Shown one piece after another: positions 53,565-63,716 of a DNA stretch of 64,000 nucleotides. The first letter of the stretch is position 1. Each line of letters starts with the position of its first letter. The position numbers were made by a program, and so were the translations under genes. This DNA is from Gammaproteobacteria bacterium. GTDB taxonomy: Bacteria; Pseudomonadota; Gammaproteobacteria; SZUA-229. Below the pieces are notes generated by a model. That model worked only from the letters and a program-made list of their open reading frames with translations. It was not told the origin of the DNA and ran no database searches. The stretch is from NCBI GenBank assembly GCA_029882395.1, contig JAOUKT010000010.1, positions 1 to 64,000 on the forward strand, given 5' to 3'.

Positions 53565-54347
53565 ATGGAAATAGAAAAATTACTTGAAGTGATGAAAGCA
53601 TTGAGGACGCCGGTAACAGGCTGTCCGTGGGATTTGAAGCAGACCTTTGACTCGATAGTGCCGTATACCATCGAAGAAGTATATGAGGTGGCTGAGGCGA
53701 TCGAGCATAATGACAAATCTGAACTGAAGATCGAATTAGGCGACCTGCTGTTTCAGATTGTATTCTATTGTCAATTAGCCGAAGAAGAAGGCAGCTTTGA
53801 TTTTGCTGCGGTGGTCACAGCAATTGTGGAGAAGATGGTGCGACGTCACCCGCATGTGTTTGCCGACACTGTCTATGCATCAGAAGCTGAGTTTACAAAG
53901 GCGTGGGAGCTAAGTAAGCAGCAGGAGAGAAAGCAGAAGGAAAAAGTCACACAAAGCATACTGGATGGTTTAAGCAAGGCCTTGCCGGCGTTAAAGGTTG
54001 CTCAAAAAATGCAAACCAAGGTAGCCAGGCTGGGCTTTGACTGGAAACAAATTGAACCTGTGTATGCAAAGATAGATGAAGAAATAGCAGAGGTTCGGCA
54101 GGCGGCTGAAAATAATGACCACCAGCATAGCGAAGAAGAAATCGGGGATTTGTTGTTTTCAGTAGTGAATTTGTCGCGACATTTAAATATTGATGCCGAG
54201 AATGCATTGCGGAAAGCATCGAACAAATTTGAAAACAGATTCAGGCAAGTGGAGAGCCATTGCCAGCAACAGCATCAGAGTATCAGCGACAAGTCAGAAG
54301 AGGAGTTGCTTGCGCTGTGGCATAAAATAAAAAATCTAAAAGACTAA
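53565..54347 (+). CDS. mazG: Nucleoside triphosphate pyrophosphohydrolase MazG
   Basis: About 260 aa from the ATG at 53565; in-frame ATGs at 53541/53544 are possible. Two MazG domains: the first with GCPWDLKQT and EEVYEVAEAIEHND, ELGDLLFQIVFY (E-E-x-x-E and E-x-x-D metal-binding motifs), the second with EIAEVRQAAEN and EEIGDLLFSVVNL. It hydrolyses dNTPs/NTPs, guarding against aberrant nucleotides and, in E. coli, lowering ppGpp under stress. It lies upstream of cheB with 114 bases between. Confidence 0.94.
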   Translation: MEIEKLLEVMKALRTPVTGCPWDLKQTFDSIVPYTIEEVYEVAEAIEHNDKSELKIELGDLLFQIVFYCQLAEEEGSFDFAAVVTAIVEKMVRRHPHVFADTVYASEAEFTKAWELSKQQERKQKEKVTQSILDGLSKALPALKVAQKMQTKVARLGFDWKQIEPVYAKIDEEIAEVRQAAENNDHQHSEEEIGDLLFSVVNLSRHLNIDAENALRKASNKFENRFRQVESHCQQQHQSISDKSEEELLALWHKIKNLKD

Positions 54348-54461
54348 AAACAATAGCGGGCATTCTATTCTATTTGAGGAAATAAAGGCTGGTAGTTCTG
54401 CAAAACAAGGCTATAACTAATTCACAAATAAACATTTTTTGAAACGAGTGAACGGGCGCAG

Positions 54462-55547
54462 ATGAAAAAATTACAAGTGTTATTGGTAGACGATTCTGCA
54501 GTTGTTCGAAAAATGCTCACCGGAATTGTCACAGCTCAACCCGATATGGAGGTGTGTGCTGCGGCACAAGACCCGCTTTTTGCGATAAAGTATATGGAGA
54601 AGCAGTGGCCGGATGTGATAGTGCTGGATGTCGAAATGCCGCGCATGGACGGCATTACGTTTCTCAAAAAAATCATGAAACAGCGACCTACACCGGTGGT
54701 GATGTGTTCAACATTAACAGAAAAAGGCGCTGAAACGACGATGCAGGCGATGTCATCGGGTGCAGTGGAGATTGTAACCAAACCTAAAATGGGTGTTAAA
54801 GGTTTTCTTGAAGAGTCGGCTGTTGAAATAGCAGGCGCAATCAGAGCGGCCTCAAAGGCCAGGTTCAAACAAAATATGACTACATCAGTTCCCGTTGCTG
54901 ATGTCAGGGCAAAGTTAAATGCAGATGTGATGATGCAGGTGCCTTCAGGCTCAGCAATGGTAAGAACCACGGAGCGTATTATAGCGATTGGAACATCCAC
55001 CGGCGGCACAACGGCACTGGAAAAGTTGCTTACCTGTCTGCCCAGAGTGGCGCCCGGTATTGTTGTGGTGCAGCACATGCCGGGAGCTTTTACAGCAGCG
55101 TTTGCAACCCGGCTGAATTCACTATGTGATGTCACGGTTAAAGAAGCGGTTGATGGTGAATCATTACTCGCGGGTTTTGTTTATATAGCGCCGGGTGATA
55201 AACACATGATGATTAAGCGAAGTGGCGCGGTATACAAAATTTGCATTCAGGACGGGCCATTAGTCAGTCGCCATAAGCCTTCGGTTGATGTGCTGTTCAG
55301 GTCAGTGGCGAAATATGCCGGTAAAAACGCGATGGGTATCATTATGACCGGCATGGGCGATGATGGTGCATCGGGCTTGCTGGAGATGAAACAATCGGGC
55401 AGTTATACCCTGGCTGAAAATGAACAAAGCTGTGTTGTCTATGGCATGCCCAAAGAGGCGGTCAAAAAAGGTGCAGTGGAATTAGAACTGGCGCTCGAAG
55501 AGATGCCACAAAAGATCATGTCTTTTTATCAGGCTGGCCTGAAATAA
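54462..55547 (+). CDS. cheB: Chemotaxis response regulator protein-glutamate methylesterase
   Basis: 361 aa. Receiver domain (1-120) with phospho-acceptor D56 in [11 protein letters not shown], then a linker and the methylesterase domain with the catalytic serine in GTSTGG, histidine in VQHMP and aspartate in [11 protein letters not shown]. It removes methyl groups from receptors, opposing CheR (62408). It opens the chemosensory cluster on the plus strand. The 175-base gap before the next gene suggests a second promoter there. Confidence 0.95.
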   Translation: MKKLQVLLVDDSAVVRKMLTGIVTAQPDMEVCAAAQDPLFAIKYMEKQWPDVIVLDVEMPRMDGITFLKKIMKQRPTPVVMCSTLTEKGAETTMQAMSSGAVEIVTKPKMGVKGFLEESAVEIAGAIRAASKARFKQNMTTSVPVADVRAKLNADVMMQVPSGSAMVRTTERIIAIGTSTGGTTALEKLLTCLPRVAPGIVVVQHMPGAFTAAFATRLNSLCDVTVKEAVDGESLLAGFVYIAPGDKHMMIKRSGAVYKICIQDGPLVSRHKPSVDVLFRSVAKYAGKNAMGIIMTGMGDDGASGLLEMKQSGSYTLAENEQSCVVYGMPKEAVKKGAVELELALEEMPQKIMSFYQAGLK

Positions 55548-55722
55548 GCTGATAAATGTGCCGGCCTGTTTGTGTGTCACTTCAGATGTCACAACAATGT
55601 AACAAGTCATTAAATAATCAAAAAAATAATCGATTGAGTCATGTAAACCGCTTTAAGCTGTCTATACTAGAATAACCTCAAAAAATAAAGTTTATAAATC
55701 AGTTTATGTTGATGATAATAAT

Positions 55723-56874
55723 ATGGAAATTTTAAAAAATAATATCGTGGTCTTGGTCCTTTTTGTTATTGCCATCGGTGCTGTTTTCACATCAGGATAT
55801 GTTTCATCAGCACTGGTCATCGCATTGCTGCTGATCGCAGTTGTTAGCAGCATTATGCAGGCATCGCAGCTTAAGCAGCTAAAGAATGAAATCTCAGCTC
55901 TATCAAACGCCGCGGCCTCTGCGCGACCTGTAAAAGACTGGGTTCATGAGTTAAGCCAGAAAATTATTCCGGTTTGGGTGAGTCAGCAAGCCACGGTTCA
56001 GACGCAAATCGAAGAGTCAATTAATGGTGTGACACAACAGTTCGCGTCAATAGTCGTTGATATGAATGACACCTTGCAGTTGGTGGCTGGAGACGGCAGT
56101 GGCGAAGATGTGGGCATGGTTGTGCAAATGAGCGAAATTCAGTTGAGTACGGTGCTATCGGTGTTACAGGAAGCGGCTTCAGCAAAAACAGAAATGCTGG
56201 AAAAGATTCAGTCATTAAGCGGCTACATGGAAGAGCTGGACAAAATGGCCGAAGAAGTCGGTAATTTGGCCAATCAGACTAATCTATTGGCATTAAATGC
56301 CGCTATAGAAGCCGCACGAGCAGGCGAAAGTGGCCGCGGCTTTGCGGTGGTTGCAGATGAAGTGAGAAACTTATCAGCGCTTTCTGGTGAGACCGGCAAA
56401 CGAATTAATGATGGTGTAACAAAAGTCAGAGGCAGTATTACGGATGTGGTATCAGTTGCATCCGATTCGGTGCAGCGCGACGAGGTGGCGCTGGATAATA
56501 GTCGCGAAGTCATCGGTAAAGTGATGAGCAGGCTGAACGGCGTGTTATCCGGTTTAAGTCAGAATCAAGAAATTCTGAGAAGCAAAACCACTGAGGTTCA
56601 GGATGATATCTCGGGCGTGTTGGTTAACCTGCAGTTTCAGGACCGGGTTAGTCAGATCAGTGCCGCCATTATGCAAAACCAGCAAGACTTCAAAAAAGAA
56701 GTAGACACCTTTGTACAATTGGTTGATGCCGGTAAGGTTCCCAATTCGGTAAATGTTGATGAATGGGTAGAAAACATGAAACAGCATTATACAACGCAAG
56801 AGCAGCACAGAGATCATGAGGGTGGTGCTGCTGGCGGCAATGATAACAAAGACGAAGAAATAACATTTTTTTAA
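55723..56874 (+). CDS. Methyl-accepting chemotaxis-like protein without a sensor domain
   Basis: 383 aa. Two adjacent membrane segments (about 8-24 and 28-46) leave almost no periplasmic loop; there is no HAMP-like block, and the signalling hairpin [20 protein letters not shown] with [14 protein letters not shown] lies at about residue 185. The C-terminal tail is acidic and ends EEITFF. It may sense an intracellular or membrane cue or act as an adaptor. Co-directional with cheY (26 bases) and likely in its operon. Confidence 0.85.
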   Translation: MEILKNNIVVLVLFVIAIGAVFTSGYVSSALVIALLLIAVVSSIMQASQLKQLKNEISALSNAAASARPVKDWVHELSQKIIPVWVSQQATVQTQIEESINGVTQQFASIVVDMNDTLQLVAGDGSGEDVGMVVQMSEIQLSTVLSVLQEAASAKTEMLEKIQSLSGYMEELDKMAEEVGNLANQTNLLALNAAIEAARAGESGRGFAVVADEVRNLSALSGETGKRINDGVTKVRGSITDVVSVASDSVQRDEVALDNSREVIGKVMSRLNGVLSGLSQNQEILRSKTTEVQDDISGVLVNLQFQDRVSQISAAIMQNQQDFKKEVDTFVQLVDAGKVPNSVNVDEWVENMKQHYTTQEQHRDHEGGAAGGNDNKDEEITFF

Positions 56875-56900
56875 ATACTCAAAGTTGAAGGGGAAGTGAT

Positions 56901-57266
56901 ATGGCAACCATTTTAATAGTAGATGACTCGTCGTCATTAAGACAGGTTGTTGCTATTGCCTTAAAAGGGGCAGGTTACGATGTCATCGAAGCCGGTGATG
57001 GCAAACAGGCGCTAAGCAAGCTAGACGGCACGAAAATCAATCTGGTTGTGAGTGATGTCAATATGCCGGTAATGGACGGTTTGACGTTTGTCACTGAGAT
57101 GAAAAAGCTGCCCAAATATAAGTTTACCCCCGTCATTATGCTGACCACTGAAGCCGGCGGCGATATGAAAGAAAGAGGCAAGGCTGCTGGCGTTAAAGCC
57201 TGGGTGGTTAAGCCGTTCAAGCCTGACCAGATGTTAAACGCTGTTTCTAAGCTTATATTGCCGTAG
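56901..57266 (+). CDS. cheY: Chemotaxis response regulator CheY
   Basis: 121-aa single receiver domain. Acidic pair D8/D9 in ILIVDDSSS, phospho-acceptor D52 in VVSDVNMPVMDG, threonine in MLTTE and lysine in VVKPFKP. It is phosphorylated by CheA (57622). Whether it acts on a flagellar motor or another output cannot be told; no cheZ is visible. Confidence 0.93.
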   Translation: MATILIVDDSSSLRQVVAIALKGAGYDVIEAGDGKQALSKLDGTKINLVVSDVNMPVMDGLTFVTEMKKLPKYKFTPVIMLTTEAGGDMKERGKAAGVKAWVVKPFKPDQMLNAVSKLILP

Positions 57267-57279
57267 GACAGGGTAAAGC

Positions 57280-57579
57280 ATGGCAACTACAAAAGAAATT
57301 AAAATAGATATATCAGGCGATATGACTATTTACGAGGCAGCTGAAATAAAACAGCTGTTTCAAAATGCCATTGAAAAACAGGCTAACATCAGTATCAGTT
57401 TGGCCAACGTATCTGAAATTGATTCTTCAGGCATTCAGTTAATGGTGTCGTTAAAAAAAGCGGCAACAGATACGGATAAGACGGTGAGCTATCATTCACA
57501 CAGCCCGGCGGTGGTTGCACTGCTCGATCTGTTTGATATGACATCGTATTTTGGTGATCCCATCGTGATGGAAAAATGA
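57280..57579 (+). CDS. STAS-domain protein (anti-sigma factor antagonist-like)
   Basis: 99 aa, one STAS domain: DMTIYEAAEIKQLFQNAIE, then the phosphorylation-type loop VSEIDSSGIQLMVSLKK with the conserved serine. It is 13 bases after cheY and 42 before cheA. STAS proteins bind kinase or NTP partners and can be switched by serine phosphorylation. Here it may be part of the chemosensory complex, a combination seen in some proteobacterial che clusters. Confidence 0.88.
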   Translation: MATTKEIKIDISGDMTIYEAAEIKQLFQNAIEKQANISISLANVSEIDSSGIQLMVSLKKAATDTDKTVSYHSHSPAVVALLDLFDMTSYFGDPIVMEK

Positions 57580-57621
57580 ATACCGGATTAAATATGATTA
57601 GCATTTTATGGAGTAGCTGTC

Positions 57622-59841
57622 ATGAGTGATGAAATGGATGCAGCCAGGCAAGGTTTCCAGGTAGAAGCAGAAGAGTTACTGGAAGACATGGAAGAAGCGC
57701 TGCTGCATCTTGAAAATGAGCCGGGTGATATGGATGCAGTCAGTGCTATTTTCAGAGCGGCGCATACCATAAAAGGCACGGCCGGCGTTTTTGGTTTTGA
57801 TGATGTGGTGTCATTCACGCATGTCGCTGAAAGTTTGCTGGATCTGATCCGTGATGAAGAAATAAAAATCAATGATGACATTATCGCGGTACTGCTAAAG
57901 TCGGGCGACCATATGGCCGATCTGGTCAACTATGTTGTTGAAACTGAAGCTGCGGTGACAGAAGAGCTGCTAACAACAAGTAATGAATTAATTTCACAAC
58001 TCGAAGCATGCATGGGCAAGAGCAGTGGCGCAGCTGGCAGTGAGGTTGAAGAACAAACATCAAATGTTGAAGCGGTGAGCCGTGAAGAAACAGTTAAAAC
58101 AAATAATGATTACTGGCATATATCATTAAGGTTCGGGCTGGAGGTATTAAAAGGCGGTATGGATCCGCAGTCGTTTATCCGTTATCTACAGCGGATTGGC
58201 GAGATTGTTTCAATCACCACGCTTGTCGATAATGTGCCAGCGTTAAATCAGATCGATCCGGAAAATTGTTATCTGGGTTTTGAGATCGGCTTTGATTCAG
58301 ATGAAAACAAAGAGTCGATAGAGTCAGTGTTTGATTTTGTTAAAGAAGACTGTCAGGTTCGCATATTACCGCCTGACAGTTTGATAAGCGAATACCTTGA
58401 GCTGATTCGTGAGCTACCAGAAGAAGACTGGATGCTGGGTGAGATTTTATTAAAGTCAAAGGTGCTAACACGAAAAGAACTGCAAAGCATGCTCACTGTT
58501 CAGCAGAGCATTACCAAGTCCGGCAATGAACAACCCTTAGGTAAAATTCTGGTCGATGCCGGTGTGGTTGATCAGCAGGTAGTATCGGCTGCTGTTGAAA
58601 AACAACAGGTTGTACGCGGCAAGAAAAAAGGCGAGTCGAAATCTGTCAGGGTTGACGCGGTTAAGCTGGATGCACTTATTAACCTGGTGGGCGAACTGGT
58701 GATTGCAAATTCAAGCTCATTCCTGCTGGCTGAAAAAAGTGAAAACTCTGAGTTAATGGAAGCTAATTCTATTACAGCGAGATTAGTAGAAGAAATCCGG
58801 GACAGTGCATTACGTTTGAGAATGGTGCAGATAGGCGATACCTTTAACCGTTTTCAGCGCGTTGTGCGTGATGTGAGTCGCGAGCTTGGAAAAGACATTG
58901 AACTGTCTATCAGCGGTGCGGAAACTGAGCTTGATAAAACCGTGGTCGAGAAAATAGGCGACCCGTTAATGCATCTGGTTCGTAATTCCATGGATCATGG
59001 TATTGAGAGTTCTGAAGAAAGAGAAAGCAATGCAAAGCCAGCAACAGGAAAGCTAAGCCTGAGCGCATATCATGATTCTGGCAGCATTGTGATTGAGGTG
59101 ACCGATGATGGTCGCGGGCTTGATAAAGAAAAATTACTCAATAAAGCGATTGAAAAAGGCTTGCTCAAAGAAGGCGTGTCGTTAACCGATGCAGAGATTT
59201 ACCGTCTGATTTTTGAAGCCGGTTTGTCTACAGCAAAAGAAGTGACCAATATTTCAGGTCGCGGCGTAGGCATGGATGTGGTGAAACGAAATATCGAGTC
59301 TTTGCGCGGTTCTATCGATGTTGAAAGCGAGGTTGGCATTGGCTCAACGATTCGCATACGACTGCCGCTGACATTGGCCATTATCGATGGCTTTCTTGTT
59401 GGCGTTGAAAATGCCTCATATGTCATTCCGCTGGATACGGTTATTGAATGTGTCGAGCTATCTGAAGAAGACAGGCTTGCCTCTTTAGATAGAAGCTATA
59501 TTAATCTGCGCGGTGAAGTTTTGCCTTTTATCAGATTGCGGGAAATGTTTCAGCACGGAAACGGCACAGTTAGCCGTGAAAATATTGTGGTGGTGCAATA
59601 TGCAGGAAAAAGAGCGGGCATCGTTGTTGATGAGCTTCTGGGTGAATTGCAGACAGTGATAAAACCACTAGGGAAAATATTTAGTCAGCTCTCGGGAATC
59701 AGTGGCTCAACTATTCTCGGTTCCGGTGAGGTGGCTGTGATACTGGATGTGCCTGCACTGGTTGGGCGTGCAGCTGAATCAGAAAGCAGCACGATAGTGA
59801 AGGGTGCTACTAGTTCCATCTTACAGATAAGCAGTCATTAA
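57622..59841 (+). CDS. cheA: Chemotaxis histidine kinase CheA
   Basis: 739 aa. Hpt domain with phospho-histidine H48 in FRAAHTIKGTAG, then a second globular region (about 150-330) that replaces the usual P2 and contains LGEILLKSKVLTRKELQ, then dimerisation, the kinase domain (HLVRNSMDHGIE N-box, VTDDGRGLD, GRGVGMDVVK) and a C-terminal CheW-like domain. All catalytic boxes look intact. Phosphorylates CheY and CheB. Core of the cluster. Confidence 0.95.
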   Translation: MSDEMDAARQGFQVEAEELLEDMEEALLHLENEPGDMDAVSAIFRAAHTIKGTAGVFGFDDVVSFTHVAESLLDLIRDEEIKINDDIIAVLLKSGDHMADLVNYVVETEAAVTEELLTTSNELISQLEACMGKSSGAAGSEVEEQTSNVEAVSREETVKTNNDYWHISLRFGLEVLKGGMDPQSFIRYLQRIGEIVSITTLVDNVPALNQIDPENCYLGFEIGFDSDENKESIESVFDFVKEDCQVRILPPDSLISEYLELIRELPEEDWMLGEILLKSKVLTRKELQSMLTVQQSITKSGNEQPLGKILVDAGVVDQQVVSAAVEKQQVVRGKKKGESKSVRVDAVKLDALINLVGELVIANSSSFLLAEKSENSELMEANSITARLVEEIRDSALRLRMVQIGDTFNRFQRVVRDVSRELGKDIELSISGAETELDKTVVEKIGDPLMHLVRNSMDHGIESSEERESNAKPATGKLSLSAYHDSGSIVIEVTDDGRGLDKEKLLNKAIEKGLLKEGVSLTDAEIYRLIFEAGLSTAKEVTNISGRGVGMDVVKRNIESLRGSIDVESEVGIGSTIRIRLPLTLAIIDGFLVGVENASYVIPLDTVIECVELSEEDRLASLDRSYINLRGEVLPFIRLREMFQHGNGTVSRENIVVVQYAGKRAGIVVDELLGELQTVIKPLGKIFSQLSGISGSTILGSGEVAVILDVPALVGRAAESESSTIVKGATSSILQISSH

Positions 59842-60129
59842 GTTGATGATGAAAAAGCTGATGCCGTTTGATAGTTGTGATGTGTCTAGTCTTGAGTTGT
59901 CAGCGATTACGGGAAAGCACCAGGCTCATAAGTTGTTATTATTCATCAGTAGCAGGGCTATGACAACTTTGCGGTGTTTTGAAAGATATAACAGCTGTAA
60001 CAAGAAACCGTCGTTTTAATATGCTTGAGCAAATTAACTATTTAAAAAATATCGTCATAAACAATGTGCGTGATATTCAGTCGATACACGGCCGTATACA
60101 GATGCATAAATAAGGACCTGGAGAATAAA

Positions 60130-61824
60130 ATGTCACTATTAAAAAACATGAAAGTAGGTGCGAGAATTTATACCGGCATTGGCGTGCTGATGATTGGTAT
60201 CATATTTCTTTCACTCCTGACTATTAGCTCACTGAATACAATAGGCAATGAGCTTGCGAGCATTGTTGAAAACGATATTCCTTTAACCACGCGAGTGACA
60301 AAAATTACTGAACATCAGCTGCAGCAGGCTGTCCTTTATGAGCGCATGGTCCGATACGGCGAGGCCGGCTCGGGAGATTCGCACGCAGCTGAAAAATTTG
60401 AGCACTATGCAAAAGAATTCGAAAAGCTGGCGCATAAAGTTGAAAAAGAAATTAAAGAGGCTGAGGCTTTTCTTGAGCAGACAATAGATCATCTGGAAAC
60501 AGATGCTGAGCGAAAAGAGTTTGAAAAGGTAGCCAAAGCATTCAAGTCAATCGAAGGCCATCATGATGGCTTCGACCGGCATGTGCTTGAGGTTGTGGGC
60601 CTGCTAAGGCAGGGCAAAATTTCTGAAGCTAAAGTAGAAGAAGAAAAAATTGAAGCTGAAGAAGATAAATTGAATCATGAATTAGAAAGTCTGGTGAATG
60701 AGTTAGAGTCTTTTACCGAAGCTGCAGCTCAAACAGTGTTAAGTCATGAACGATCCACATTGTTGACGGTGATTATTGTCAGTCTGTCGACACTTATTAT
60801 TGGTGGCCTTGCAGGTTTTATGGCAGCAAGATCAATAGTGAGGCCAATGAATGCAATGCAAGCTGCGGCTTATGATCTAAATGAAGGAGAGGGCGACTTA
60901 ACTCAGCGCTTACCAGATTTTGGGAATGATGAAATAGGGCAGACTGCAGATTCATTTAATGGCTTTGTTGAAAAAATACAAAATGTGATGCTGGAAGTCA
61001 GCAGTTCGGTTGATAATATTTCCTCTGGCGCGGAAGAAATCAGTGCAACAGCCCAGACCTTAAGTCAGGGTGCGACAGAGCAGGCGGCCTCTATAGAAGA
61101 AACCAGCGCTTCGTTGGAACAGATGGGCGCTTCAATTAATCAAAATGCGGATAATGCAAAAACCACAGATTCTGTCGCCAGTAAAGCCTCGGTTGAAGCA
61201 CAGGAAGGCGGAGCAGCGGTTGAAGAAACTGTGACCGCAATGAAAAATATTGCAGAAAAAATCAATATCATAGAAGACATTGCTTACAAGACAAACTTGC
61301 TGGCCTTGAACGCGGCGATTGAAGCGGCAAGAGCCGGTGAGCACGGCAAAGGTTTTGCAGTGGTTGCGGCAGAAGTGCGAAAGCTGGCAGAGCGCAGTCA
61401 GGATTCAGCTCAGGAAATTTCAGAGCTGGCCAGCAATAGCGTAATGATCGCTGAAAAAGCAGGCAGGTTGTTAAATGAAATCGTGCCGGGTATTCAAAAA
61501 ACAGCGGATTTAGTCCAGGAGATTACAGCCGCATCGGAGGAGCAGGCTGCCGGTGTGGGCCAGGTTAACACCGCGGTGTCACAGCTTGACAAAGTGGCGC
61601 AAACCAACGCGTCAGCTTCTGAAGAATTAGCGGCAACTTCCGAGGAAATGAGTTCACAGGCCATTCAGTTACAGAATGTGGTCAGCTTCTTTAAAGTGGG
61701 CGACAGCGCGACGACAATGAGCGCCGATTTTTCGCAGGCTCCGCAGCAAAAAAACAATATTCAGTCGCCCGTGAAAGCCGTCGGAAAATCACATAATGAA
61801 TCGGACTTTGAGCGCTTCAGTTAA
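60130..61824 (+). CDS. Methyl-accepting chemotaxis protein
   Basis: About 564 aa from the ATG at 60130 (GGAG six bases ahead; the frame opens at 60064 but without conserved residues). TM1 at about 11-32, a helical periplasmic sensor of about 180 residues with long charged helices (four-helix-bundle type), TM2 at about 213-236, HAMP ([26 protein letters not shown]), then the signalling domain with [38 protein letters not shown]. No C-terminal NWETF-type tether; it ends SDFERFS. Ligand unknown. Confidence 0.93.
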   Translation: MSLLKNMKVGARIYTGIGVLMIGIIFLSLLTISSLNTIGNELASIVENDIPLTTRVTKITEHQLQQAVLYERMVRYGEAGSGDSHAAEKFEHYAKEFEKLAHKVEKEIKEAEAFLEQTIDHLETDAERKEFEKVAKAFKSIEGHHDGFDRHVLEVVGLLRQGKISEAKVEEEKIEAEEDKLNHELESLVNELESFTEAAAQTVLSHERSTLLTVIIVSLSTLIIGGLAGFMAARSIVRPMNAMQAAAYDLNEGEGDLTQRLPDFGNDEIGQTADSFNGFVEKIQNVMLEVSSSVDNISSGAEEISATAQTLSQGATEQAASIEETSASLEQMGASINQNADNAKTTDSVASKASVEAQEGGAAVEETVTAMKNIAEKINIIEDIAYKTNLLALNAAIEAARAGEHGKGFAVVAAEVRKLAERSQDSAQEISELASNSVMIAEKAGRLLNEIVPGIQKTADLVQEITAASEEQAAGVGQVNTAVSQLDKVAQTNASASEELAATSEEMSSQAIQLQNVVSFFKVGDSATTMSADFSQAPQQKNNIQSPVKAVGKSHNESDFERFS

Positions 61825-61843
61825 TAAAGAAGGTGGAAAGGTT

Positions 61844-62371
61844 ATGAAAGATATCGCGACTGTAGACGCATCTCAGGAAGATATGGCAGCTGATGACGTC
61901 AACCAGTACCTCACCTTTGTTCTGGGTGGAGAGAACTATGGCGTCAGTATTCTGGTGATTAAAGAAATACTTGAATACCATGAACCAACAACAGTGCCGA
62001 TGATGCCTGACTTTATACGTGGTGTGATTAATTTACGAGGCAGCGTTGTCCCGGTTGTGGATTTGTCCTTGCGTCTCGGCAAGGCGGGCACTGAAGTAGC
62101 AAAGAGAACCTGTGTCGTCATTATTGAAATACAGCATGAAGATGAACGCATGGAAATTGGTGTGGTGGTTGACGCCGTCAATGAAGTGCTGGATATTCCG
62201 CCGGAAAATATTGAAGCAGCGCCAAACTTCGGTGCCAAAATTCGTACTGATTTTATTAATGGAATGGGTAAGGTAGACGAAAAATTTGTTGTTTTATTAA
62301 ATATAGATCACGTGCTCTCAATAGAAGAACTGTCTATGGTCGGTGAGGTTGCTGCTCCATCAACACTTTAG
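61844..62371 (+). CDS. cheW: Chemotaxis coupling protein CheW
   Basis: About 175 aa from the ATG at 61844 (GGTGG ahead; the open frame to 61796 overlaps the receptor gene). A single CheW domain: YLTFVLGGENYGVSILVIKEIL, VINLRGSVVPVVDLSLRLG, and GVVVDAVNEVLDI. It links receptors to CheA. It starts 19 bases after the receptor stop, so the two are probably co-transcribed. Confidence 0.94.
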   Translation: MKDIATVDASQEDMAADDVNQYLTFVLGGENYGVSILVIKEILEYHEPTTVPMMPDFIRGVINLRGSVVPVVDLSLRLGKAGTEVAKRTCVVIIEIQHEDERMEIGVVVDAVNEVLDIPPENIEAAPNFGAKIRTDFINGMGKVDEKFVVLLNIDHVLSIEELSMVGEVAAPSTL

Positions 62372-62407
62372 GCCTAAGAGAATCGGGTTTTTTATTAGTT
62401 ATATTAA

Positions 62408-63214
62408 ATGAATATATTTGAGATCACAGACAAAGAGTTTAAAAACTTTCAGGGCTTTATTTACGATGAGGCCGGCATTAGCATGTCGGACTCTAAGAGA
62501 CAGCTTGTTTTAAACCGTTTGTCAAAGCGCCTGCGACACTATGGTATGAGCCGGTTCCGTGATTATTTTGATCTGGTGCATAGACCTGAAAACCACCATG
62601 AAAAGCAAATGTTAATAGATTTGCTGACGACTAATGAAACCTACTTTTTCAGAGAACCCAAACATTTTGACTTTATAGCGTCAGAGATGCTGCCTTCGTT
62701 TAAGGGCAGGAGTTTCCGCTGCTGGAGCGCTGCCTGTTCGAATGGCGCGGAGCCCTATTCACTGGCAATGGTGCTTGATAATAAACTCGGCACGGGTCGC
62801 TGGGACATGCTGGCCACAGATATCAGTTCACGAATGCTCGAGACAGCTAAACAGGCATGTTATTCTATGCAGGAAGCTGAAAAAGTGCCGGGGCAGCTAT
62901 TGATTAAGTATTGCTTAAAAGGTGTGCGCTCACAGCAGGGCGTAATGATGATTGATAAAAAGCTAACGCGCAATATTCAGTTCAAGCGCATGAATCTGAA
63001 TGGCAGTATTCCGGATAGCGGAAAGTATGATCTTATTATGTTAAGAAATATAATGATCTATTTTGATATCGAAACAAAAAAGAAACTGGTTGAAGATTTG
63101 ATTTCAAGATTGTACCCCGGTGGTTATTTAATTATCGGTCACTCAGAAACGCTGAATTCGGTTACTCAGAAACTAAAGCTGGTAAAACCCTCAGTTTACA
63201 GACTGGAACCGTAA
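62408..63214 (+). CDS. cheR: Chemotaxis protein methyltransferase CheR
   Basis: 268 aa. N-terminal helical domain (LNRLSKRLRHYGM), then LLTTNETYFFREPKHF, the SAM-binding WSAACSNGAEPYSLAM and RNIMIYFDIETKKK. It methylates glutamates on the receptors, opposing CheB. Follows cheW by 36 bases and precedes cheD by six. Confidence 0.95.
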   Translation: MNIFEITDKEFKNFQGFIYDEAGISMSDSKRQLVLNRLSKRLRHYGMSRFRDYFDLVHRPENHHEKQMLIDLLTTNETYFFREPKHFDFIASEMLPSFKGRSFRCWSAACSNGAEPYSLAMVLDNKLGTGRWDMLATDISSRMLETAKQACYSMQEAEKVPGQLLIKYCLKGVRSQQGVMMIDKKLTRNIQFKRMNLNGSIPDSGKYDLIMLRNIMIYFDIETKKKLVEDLISRLYPGGYLIIGHSETLNSVTQKLKLVKPSVYRLEP

Positions 63215-63220
63215 ACGGCG

Positions 63221-63703
63221 ATGTCAGAGATCTTTCTGTTGCCGGGGGAGTTTTATTTTGGTGACCAGCATAAAAAAATAAAAACACTGCTGGGCTCTTG
63301 TGTCGCAATAACTATGTGGAATAAACGTTTGAAGATTGGGGGCATGTGTCATTTTAAATTACCGCGGCGCCATGTTGATAGTAAGACCCGTCTCGATGGT
63401 AGTTATGGTGATGAGTCCATGCTCTTGTTTATGAAAAGCCTGAGTCAATATGGATTACGGCCTGCAAACATGGTGGTTGGTGTTTTCGGTGCCGGTGATA
63501 TGTTTTTAAGTTTGTCTGAGAATAATGATAAATCCATTGGCAAGCAGAATATCAGATTGGCATTTCAGTTGTTAGATAAGCTGGGTTTCGGCATTACACA
63601 CGAGTCGCTTGGTGGCTATGTCTCCAGAAGAATTGCGCTTGATATTGAAACCGGGGTGGTAAAGGTTCAGAGCCTGGATATTGAGCAGCAGAAGTGGCTG
63701 TAG
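63221..63703 (+). CDS. cheD: Chemoreceptor glutamine deamidase CheD
   Basis: 160 aa. Catalytic cysteine in LLGSCVAITMW and histidine in GGMCHFKLPRR fit the CheD deamidase motif; FGAGDMF and KQNIRLAFQLLDKLGF follow. It converts receptor glutamines to glutamates and so completes receptor maturation. Last gene of the cluster; its 3' end faces the ParA-like gene after 13 bases, with no hairpin between them. Confidence 0.94.
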   Translation: MSEIFLLPGEFYFGDQHKKIKTLLGSCVAITMWNKRLKIGGMCHFKLPRRHVDSKTRLDGSYGDESMLLFMKSLSQYGLRPANMVVGVFGAGDMFLSLSENNDKSIGKQNIRLAFQLLDKLGFGITHESLGGYVSRRIALDIETGVVKVQSLDIEQQKWL

Positions 63704-63716
63704 AGTCTGAATTGTT

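Noticed and set aside
60040-60100. Possible sigma-28 promoter before the second receptor
   Set aside because: TAAA and GTCGATAC are present but separated by 18 bases instead of about 15, so the match is not convincing.
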